Assembly: GCA_910579755.1 (NCBI GenBank)
Contig: CAJTVB010000006.1
Location: forward strand, 1-64,000
DNA: 64,000 nucleotides
Direction: 5' to 3'
DNA from: an uncultured Acetatifactor sp.
Lineage (GTDB): Bacteria; Bacillota; Clostridia; Lachnospirales; Lachnospiraceae
Shown here: positions 58,609 to 64,000 of the stretch, one piece after another
How positions within the stretch are numbered: position 1 is the stretch's first letter
Layout: each line of letters begins with the position of its first letter
Made by a program: the position numbers and the translations under genes
The notes under the pieces: generated by a model
What the model saw: only the letters and a program-made list of their open reading frames with translations
Database searches by the model: none
What the model was told of the DNA's origin: nothing

Positions 58609-60360
58609 ATGAAAATGAAAAGAAGTGTTTTTTGGTCGGGCATCGGGGCCAGAATGTCTTTCTGCTTTTTGTTGCTGCTGTTATTGGTTATTGGAATTTG
58701 CATGGGATTGAGTCAGTACGTATATTTGTATACTCAAAGACAGAATTTATATGATGCCGCAAGACAGGCGTCAGATTCCTGTATGGCCGGCATCCGTGCC
58801 CGTGTATCTGAGGCGGACGCATATTCCAGACTGGTAATTTATGACACGCAGGTGCAGGAGGAGCTGAAGGCTGTGACAGAGGAAAATTATATGGATTTGT
58901 ACATGGATCCTCAGTCGGCCATCAACAGCAGGATCAGTCAGGCGCTTCAGATAGCATCCTTTTCCTCCATCTATTTGTATTCCATGGAAGGTCTGTGCTT
59001 TTCCGGATATCGTTCCAGCGAGGCCAGACTGGAACGGATCGATCTGCAGAGCATGAGATGGTTTCAGGAGGTTATGGAGGCCGACGGGAGGATTGTGGTG
59101 GAGATGAATGCTGCGGGAGCCCCTTATTCCAGAAATTCCTCCAGCTATCTTTCTCTGATCCGGTGCATATTGGACATTCATGATTTCAGACCGGTGGGGG
59201 TGGCCATGGTTAATATTCCGGAGACGGACATTAGGGAGGAGCTGGAGGAGACTCCGGGCGCTCCGGGAACCTATGTGATATTGCGGGACAGCTGGGGAAA
59301 CCGGCTCACCAATCTCCCTTCAGAGGGAGAGCTCCAGACGGTGTTTGACGAAGGGGATACTGCCAAGGCGGTCTTTTGGGGAAAAGAGTACTTTTGCTAT
59401 AAGGCAGTATATGAGGATTATGGCTGGACTCTGGAGTATATGACACCCATGCCCGGAGGCAATTACCTGCTGTCCATGATCACTAGGTCATATTTTGCGG
59501 TGCTGGGAACAGCCGCCGTATCGGTCTGCGTGGGCACATTTTTGATTTCCCGGTCTATCACGAGACCCTTAAAGAGTCTGCTTTTGTCCATGAATCAGGT
59601 GCAGGAGGGAAATTTTGTCAGGACGCTTCTCCCTAAAAGGCAGGACGAGGTATATTACCTGATTCGGGGATATAATAGTATGATTGACAGAATCGATCAT
59701 TTAATCGGGCAGATTTTGAAGCAGGAGGCCGACAGGAGGAAATATGAGCTGGAGGCCCTGCAGGCTCAGATTAAGCCGCATTTTCTCTACAATACCTTTG
59801 ACATGATCAGCTATCTGGCCCTGCGGGAAGGAAACCGGGAAATGTTTTCTCTGATCCGGGCGCTGGGAAATTATTACAGGACCAGCTTGAGCCATGGAAG
59901 CGAATTTATCACGCTGGAAAAGGAGATTGAAATTGTCAGGGATTATCTTTATATTTTGAGCTGCCGCTATCCGGAGCTGTTTGAATGTGAGTATGAGATC
60001 GCCCCAGGGATTTTGCAGTATCCGATTTTGCGTCTGTCCCTGCAGCCCTTTGTGGAAAATGCCGTTTATCATGGGCTGAAGCCCAAGGGCAGGGGAGGAA
60101 TAATCCGGATCGCGGCCCGGGATGAGGATGAGGTGATCGTGATTTGGATTCAGGATAATGGAGTGGGAATGGACCAGGAGAGGATCGATGTCCTGCTTGG
60201 GGAGGGAGATCTGACAAAACAGGATTCCTTCGGCATCCGGGGAACCATACGACGGCTTGGGATATACTACGGCTGTGATCATATCTGCAGTATAACGGGA
60301 GAGCCGGGAGAGGGAACCACGGTTACACTGCGTATACCCAAGGATCGTTTCCTGAATTGA
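58609..60360 (+). CDS. YesM-type sensor histidine kinase
   Basis: This 583-residue kinase has a first span (about 10-32), a large extracellular sensor (33-290, YLSLIRCILDIHDFRPVGVA), a second span (about 292-315), a HAMP domain and the His_kinase domain with QIKPHFLYNTFDMISYLAL (phospho-His about 388). The ATP-binding domain has LQPFVENAVYHGLKPKG and DNGVGMDQERI. The start is ATG 58609; a TTG one codon upstream and an ATG at 58615 are alternatives. It sits divergent from the binding protein operon and probably senses a sugar directly or through the binding protein. Confidence 0.85.
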   Translation: MKMKRSVFWSGIGARMSFCFLLLLLLVIGICMGLSQYVYLYTQRQNLYDAARQASDSCMAGIRARVSEADAYSRLVIYDTQVQEELKAVTEENYMDLYMDPQSAINSRISQALQIASFSSIYLYSMEGLCFSGYRSSEARLERIDLQSMRWFQEVMEADGRIVVEMNAAGAPYSRNSSSYLSLIRCILDIHDFRPVGVAMVNIPETDIREELEETPGAPGTYVILRDSWGNRLTNLPSEGELQTVFDEGDTAKAVFWGKEYFCYKAVYEDYGWTLEYMTPMPGGNYLLSMITRSYFAVLGTAAVSVCVGTFLISRSITRPLKSLLLSMNQVQEGNFVRTLLPKRQDEVYYLIRGYNSMIDRIDHLIGQILKQEADRRKYELEALQAQIKPHFLYNTFDMISYLALREGNREMFSLIRALGNYYRTSLSHGSEFITLEKEIEIVRDYLYILSCRYPELFECEYEIAPGILQYPILRLSLQPFVENAVYHGLKPKGRGGIIRIAARDEDEVIVIWIQDNGVGMDQERIDVLLGEGDLTKQDSFGIRGTIRRLGIYYGCDHICSITGEPGEGTTVTLRIPKDRFLN

Positions 60361-60396
60361 AGGCCTGGGGCTGACACATGGAGAGGCAGGGATATT

Positions 60397-61944
60397 ATGG
60401 AAGAATATGTATACAGAGTGATGCTTTTGGATGATGAATACCCGGTGAGAAGGCTCTTGAGGGAGTGCGTGGACTGGGCATCCCTGGGGGCCTGCGTCTG
60501 TCAGGAGGCGGAAAATGCGGCGCAGGCCCGGGCGCTTCTGGAAAGGTCCGTGCCTGATATGATCTTTGTGGATATCAACCTGCCTGTGGAGAACGGTATT
60601 GAATTCAGCAGGAAAATCCTGGGGGAGTATCCGTCTGTTCAGGTGATTATTGTCACGGGCTACGAAGAGTTTAATTATGTACAGGAGTGCCTGAGAATCG
60701 GAGTCGCTGATTTTATTACAAAACCTATCGATCCGGAGGAGATTACCGAGGCCGTAAAAAAGGTGATCGAGCGGGTAAGGCGCCGGCGCTCCCATCATGA
60801 GGAATATGAGGCGGCAAGAGAGCGGTTGAAGGAAAGTACCCAGGTATCCAGGGAGAATTTTGTCCGTCAGCTGCTCCAGGGACTGGTCACCTCGGAGATC
60901 ATTTATATGCAGGATCGGGATCTGAGGGACTGGATGGCAGAGGATATTTTTCAGGCGGCTCTGTTTTTGTTTTCCCGGGATATATCCCCGTCCCTGCGGG
61001 AGCTTTTCCGGGAGCGTGTCCGTGGGGAAAAGGGCCTGCTCTGTACATTTCCGGACAATCGGCGTCTTGCTCTGGTGAGCAATCGGATGGGAGAGGATAT
61101 GGGGGAGGTCATAGAGCGTGTCACAGAGGGGACAGGGCAGGTCTTTCGCGCAGGAATAGGATGTGCCCGCAGCGGTATAAACGGGGCGGGCCTTTCGGCG
61201 GAGGAGGCGCTGACGGCGCTTCATACGGCAGGGGAGCAGGAAGTGGTTCACTATATCAGTCTGGAGGATGCCGCCCTGGAAGATACCAGGCTGAGGGCGC
61301 GGCGTGATTTGAGGACTGTCTGTCAGTATATCAGGACCGGACACACGAAGGAAGCCGTGGGGCTGATCCGGCAGGAGCTGGAGCGGCATTCTTCTATTTT
61401 AGAATTGAATTTATGCAGGGAATCGGCGGTAGAGATCGTATCCGCGCTGATAGAGCTTCTGAGGGAAAAGAACCTGGAGGAGAAGATTTTATTCTCCGGG
61501 GAGGATGCTCCGCTGAAGAAAATATTTCAAACCACATCCTGCCCGGAGCTGGTCCGCTATATGGAAACTCTGGTGAGAGCCGCCTGCCAGGCGATTCGTG
61601 GAATGGACGGCTCCGGCGTTGTGGAAGGTATCTGCCGGTATCTGGAAAGAAATTATCATGACACCTCGCTGACGCTTCAGAAAATAGCGGAAGTTTTCCA
61701 TATGAATTACAGCTATTTAAGCCGCTTGTTTAAGGAAGAAATGGGAGTTAATTTCTCTGAATATCTGACAGGAATCCGTGTGGGGGAGGCAAAGCGGCTG
61801 TTGCAGGAAAGCGACCTTAAAATATGGGAGATTGCGGAGAATGTGGGATTTTCGGATCCTCATTATCTGGAAGTCTGTTTTAAAAGAATCAACCATATTT
61901 CCATGAGCAGGTATCGGCAGCATCACAGGAAGCCGCGGGAATAA
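60397..61944 (+). CDS. YesN-type response regulator with AraC DNA-binding domain
   Basis: This 515-residue regulator has a receiver domain (VMLLDDEYPVRRLL, phospho-Asp in MIFVDINLPVENG, FITKPIDPEEI), a 270-residue middle region and two AraC helix-turn-helix motifs (LTLQKIAEVFHMNYSYLSRLF about 425-445 and IWEIAENVGFSDPHYLEVCF about 475-494). It is expected to activate the divergent transporter and DUF6259 operon. It follows the kinase gene by 36 bases. Confidence 0.87.
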   Translation: MEEYVYRVMLLDDEYPVRRLLRECVDWASLGACVCQEAENAAQARALLERSVPDMIFVDINLPVENGIEFSRKILGEYPSVQVIIVTGYEEFNYVQECLRIGVADFITKPIDPEEITEAVKKVIERVRRRRSHHEEYEAARERLKESTQVSRENFVRQLLQGLVTSEIIYMQDRDLRDWMAEDIFQAALFLFSRDISPSLRELFRERVRGEKGLLCTFPDNRRLALVSNRMGEDMGEVIERVTEGTGQVFRAGIGCARSGINGAGLSAEEALTALHTAGEQEVVHYISLEDAALEDTRLRARRDLRTVCQYIRTGHTKEAVGLIRQELERHSSILELNLCRESAVEIVSALIELLREKNLEEKILFSGEDAPLKKIFQTTSCPELVRYMETLVRAACQAIRGMDGSGVVEGICRYLERNYHDTSLTLQKIAEVFHMNYSYLSRLFKEEMGVNFSEYLTGIRVGEAKRLLQESDLKIWEIAENVGFSDPHYLEVCFKRINHISMSRYRQHHRKPRE

Positions 61945-62018
61945 ATCAGCGATAAAAAGCTGGAAGGGTTCATGAAATATTGAATAAAAGAAGTAAATTT
62001 TGAACAGATCCTAAAATT

Positions 62019-62033
62019 GTTTCCTGTATAATA
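62019..62033 (+). promoter_or_regulatory. -10 promoter region of the GPH symporter gene
   Basis: GTTTCCTGTATAATA contains TATAAT at 62027-62032, 91 bases before the start codon. No standard -35 is seen. The same 15-mer is before the propeller-like gene at 10003. Confidence 0.5.
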
Positions 62034-62123
62034 CAATCCAGAAGAGTTAAAAACGGCTGCCGTTTACCGGAGGCCGGGCAGACCGCAGCTGCAAATGCCG
62101 CAGGATCATAAGGAGGATCAAAT

Positions 62124-63611
62124 ATGTCTCAGAACAAAACAAACACAGGCGGAACCGGGGAAGTGAAGTACCGCCGCGCCAAGGTATGGCAGATCATCAT
62201 GGTATCTTCCAGCGCTTTTATCGGAATGAGCTTTTATTTTCTCATGGGTATGGCCAGCTATTCGGCCAGCGTAGGCTTCGGCATTGCGTCGATAGCGGTG
62301 GGAGGCATCTTGACATTTACCCGCATTTTTGACGCTGTTACGGACCCGCTGCTGGCATTTGTCTATGATAAGGTTAATACGCCTTTTGGAAAAATCCGGA
62401 TTTTGCTGGCCAGCGGCTGGCTTATCATGGTGCTGTCCGTGCTTATGATGTTTGACTGGGCGGCGGGAAAGGGCCATGGGAAGGTCACCTTTGTGCTTTT
62501 GTACATTGTTTACATTATCGGATACACACTTTACAACATGACGGGCCAGACCCTGGGAGCCCTTATGTCCAATGATCCAAAGCAGCGTCCTATGATCGGA
62601 GTTTACGGCACAATATTTAACTACATAGTTCCCATTGCGCTGAATATGATAGCTTTCACCCAGCTGATGCCCAAATACGGCGGCTATACGCCGGAATTTC
62701 TGTCCTCGGCCTGCTGGCTCTGCGTTGGGCTTTCCGCTGTGGGGCTTGTGCTGACCTGCATCGGTATCTCGGAATATGACAAGCCGGAAAATTTTGTAGG
62801 CACAAATATGAAAAAGGAAAAGCTGAAGCTCGGAGACATGGTGGAGGTGCTGGCCCATAACCGTCCTCTCCAGTGCTTTGTGGCATCCGGAGCCTCGGAC
62901 AAGATCGCTCAGCAGGTAGCCAGCCAGACTATAGTGGTCACCATGCTTAACGGAATTATCATCGGTGATATGTCCATATCCACCATACTGTCCACCCTGG
63001 GAATGATACCTTCCATCCTGTTTGCGTTCATCGGAGCCGCCTATGCCAAGAAACACGGCAATAAAAAAACCATCGTTACCTGGACCTGGTTCTGCATTTT
63101 CGTGACCTTTGCAGCGGTAGCGTTCTTTACGATCCTCCATATCGGGGGGAATACCCGCAGCATATCCGCCGTTATGCCGTTGATGATCGTGTTTATGATT
63201 CTGCAGCTTTTGACCAACGGCACTAAAATGGGTGTTACTACCGGCAACAGCGCATTTATGGCAGATGTAATTGATTATGAGCTGGACCGGGGCGGCAAAT
63301 ATATTCCTGCAGTGGTAACGGGAGTCTACAGTCTGATCGACAAGGTGGTATCCTCCGTCAGCGCGCTGATCGCCACTGCATCGGTGGCCCTGGTGGGCTA
63401 CACCACTTCCCTGCCCCAGCCTACGGATGAACTGACCCCCGGTATTTTCTGGATGACCATGGTGCTGATGTACGGTTTTCCTCTGCTGGGCTGGGCCATC
63501 ACTCTGATCGCCATGCGGTTCTGCAATTTAAATAAGGAAGAGATGGAACAGGTACAGAAACGGATTGCGGAAAAGAAGGCGGAGGCCCAGAAACAGGCTC
63601 AGGCAGGATGA
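62124..63611 (+). CDS. GPH-family sugar:cation symporter
   Basis: This 495-residue protein has 12 spans of the glycoside-pentoside-hexuronide family (MelB/XynP-like). The family region is ASIAVGGILTFTRIFDAVTDPLLAFVYDKVNTPFGKIR (about 51-88), with the conserved DPLLAF and K/R-x-G-K/R-x-R motif, and a second family stretch MADVIDYELDRGGKYIPAV. It imports a sugar or glycoside with a cation. It ends the glycan locus, perhaps as an alternative uptake route to the ABC transporter. AGGAGG precedes the ATG. Confidence 0.87.
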   Translation: MSQNKTNTGGTGEVKYRRAKVWQIIMVSSSAFIGMSFYFLMGMASYSASVGFGIASIAVGGILTFTRIFDAVTDPLLAFVYDKVNTPFGKIRILLASGWLIMVLSVLMMFDWAAGKGHGKVTFVLLYIVYIIGYTLYNMTGQTLGALMSNDPKQRPMIGVYGTIFNYIVPIALNMIAFTQLMPKYGGYTPEFLSSACWLCVGLSAVGLVLTCIGISEYDKPENFVGTNMKKEKLKLGDMVEVLAHNRPLQCFVASGASDKIAQQVASQTIVVTMLNGIIIGDMSISTILSTLGMIPSILFAFIGAAYAKKHGNKKTIVTWTWFCIFVTFAAVAFFTILHIGGNTRSISAVMPLMIVFMILQLLTNGTKMGVTTGNSAFMADVIDYELDRGGKYIPAVVTGVYSLIDKVVSSVSALIATASVALVGYTTSLPQPTDELTPGIFWMTMVLMYGFPLLGWAITLIAMRFCNLNKEEMEQVQKRIAEKKAEAQKQAQAG

Positions 63612-63638
63612 ACTGTTAAAAAAAATTTAATATTTCGC

Positions 63639-63666
63639 AAAAAAGCCCTTGCAAAAAGGGCTTTTT
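63639..63666. terminator. Intrinsic terminator overlapping the rpsJ promoter
   Basis: AAAAAAGCCC and GGGCTTTTT form a 9-bp stem with a 9-base loop. The terminator closes the GPH gene and shares bases with the next promoter. Confidence 0.8.
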
Positions 63667-63677
63667 GCATGTATAAT
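63649..63677 (+). promoter_or_regulatory. Promoter of the S10 ribosomal operon
   Basis: TTGCAA (63649-63654) and TATAAT (63672-63677) have a 17-bp spacer. The -35 box lies in the loop of the upstream terminator hairpin. Confidence 0.85.
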
Positions 63678-63683
63678 GCTAAA

Positions 63684-63960
63684 TGCTGTGGCATGATAGC
63701 TGTGAAGCGAGAGGTTGCTGGCTGTCAGCAATGACGGTCAGGTTTTCCGTGGAGCGAATGTCAAGTTAGAAAACTGACGACAAGTCACTGTACCATTGAA
63801 GTCTGTGTAATTGCAGAAACGACGTGTGATGCTTTGATCGGGTAGGTTGCGGCAAGGTCAAGGACACACACGGGAGAGTGTACAGTCACCGCTTGTCGTA
63901 CTAAAATGAAAATGAAGAATTTTCATTTCGTAAAAGTGCGAAAAGGAGGCGACTTTTTTT
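63684..63960 (+). ncRNA. Structured 5' leader of the S10 operon
   Basis: This roughly 280-base leader has no coding sequence. ACGACAAG (63777-63784) pairs with CTTGTCGT (63892-63899), and ACTGTA (63787-63792) with TACAGT (63881-63886), closing a large domain. AAATGAAAAT (63904-63913) and ATTTTCATTT (63919-63928) form a hairpin. AAAAGT (63932-63937) can pair with ACTTTT before the start codon, placing the AAAAGGAGG ribosome binding site in the loop and a T-run at the end. Ribosomal protein feedback control is known for S10 operons elsewhere; here it is inferred. Confidence 0.6.
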
Positions 63961-64000
63961 ATGGCAAGTCAAGTAATGAGAATCACCCTGAAGGCTTATG
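63961..64000 (+). CDS. rpsJ: 30S ribosomal protein S10, first 13 codons (cut by window end)
   Basis: The frame reads MASQVMRITLKAY, the S10 start seen in Lachnospiraceae (S10 proteins share a RIxLKAYD start). AAAAGGAGG (63941-63949) precedes the ATG. S10 is the usual first gene of the large ribosomal protein operon and also takes part in antitermination as NusE. Only 40 bases are in the window. Confidence 0.88.
   Translation, partial: MASQVMRITLKAY

Noticed and set aside
59701..61389. 562-codon antisense frame across the YesM/YesN genes
   Set aside because: It is antisense to two well-supported genes and has no family features.

Overview
The window looks like chromosomal DNA of a Gram-positive, moderately G+C-rich member of the Clostridia, most likely a gut Lachnospiraceae. 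Evidence: strong AGGAGG-type ribosome binding sites, a FabK/FabT-type fatty acid synthesis cluster, YesM/YesN-type two-component systems beside sugar ABC transporters, GH78 and other glycan-related proteins, zinc-ribbon/LRR membrane proteins, and the start of the S10 ribosomal operon at the right edge. I see no rRNA or tRNA genes, no CRISPR array, no intact transposon and no phage genes. The assignment to family is inference from gene content.

Layout. (1) 1-9.9 kb is an accessory stretch. It starts with an A+T-rich pair that resembles the avilamycin resistance rRNA methyltransferases AviRa and AviRb. A GNAT acetyltransferase and a YdbC-like protein follow, then an orphan LanFEG-type peptide self-protection transporter divergent from its LanRK two-component system. 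Next come a broken and an intact MerR/effector regulator and a truncated Uma2 gene. (2) 10-14.3 kb holds a propeller-like protein of unknown function and a GH78 alpha-L-rhamnosidase, then a 190-bp palindromic repeat region. (3) 14.5-17.8 kb is an operon of two tandem iron-sulfur proteins and a methyltransferase behind a promoter with a perfect 9-3-9 operator. (4) 17.9-22.4 kb is a sugar ABC transporter and a ROK regulator. (5) 22.7-26.7 kb is clpS-clpA-aat, a complete bacterial N-degron set, followed by an NlpC/P60 hydrolase. (6) 26.8-32.9 kb has a zinc-ribbon/LRR membrane protein, a DUF2264 protein and a chemoreceptor.

(7) 33.1-44.7 kb is a type II fatty acid cluster in an unusual order: acpP, fabK, fabD, fabG, fabF, fabZ, a fused accD-accA, fabH and a FabT-like MarR gene. 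The MarR gene overlaps a sensor kinase, which overlaps a cardiolipin synthase. The acpP promoter carries two sites of the form TTTGAnnnTCAAA, likely the targets of the MarR protein. (8) 44.8-46.5 kb is an ECF sigma/anti-sigma pair. (9) 46.5-50.8 kb pairs a short KdpD/KdpE-like two-component system with a divergent DUF1538 membrane protein whose gene overlaps one for a tandem PII protein; this is the best candidate for an undescribed system. (10) 50.9-53 kb has an acyltransferase-3 and an rRNA-methyltransferase-like gene. (11) 53-63.6 kb is a glycan locus: DUF6259 protein, two permeases and a binding protein on the minus strand, divergent from a YesM/YesN pair, then a GPH-family symporter. (12) The window ends with a strong promoter, a long structured leader and the first codons of rpsJ.

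How they work together: two regulated sugar uptake loci feed glycosidases at both ends. The fatty acid, cardiolipin and acyltransferase genes make a membrane-lipid block. The antibiotic- and peptide-defence genes are concentrated in the A+T-richer left end and were probably acquired by transfer.
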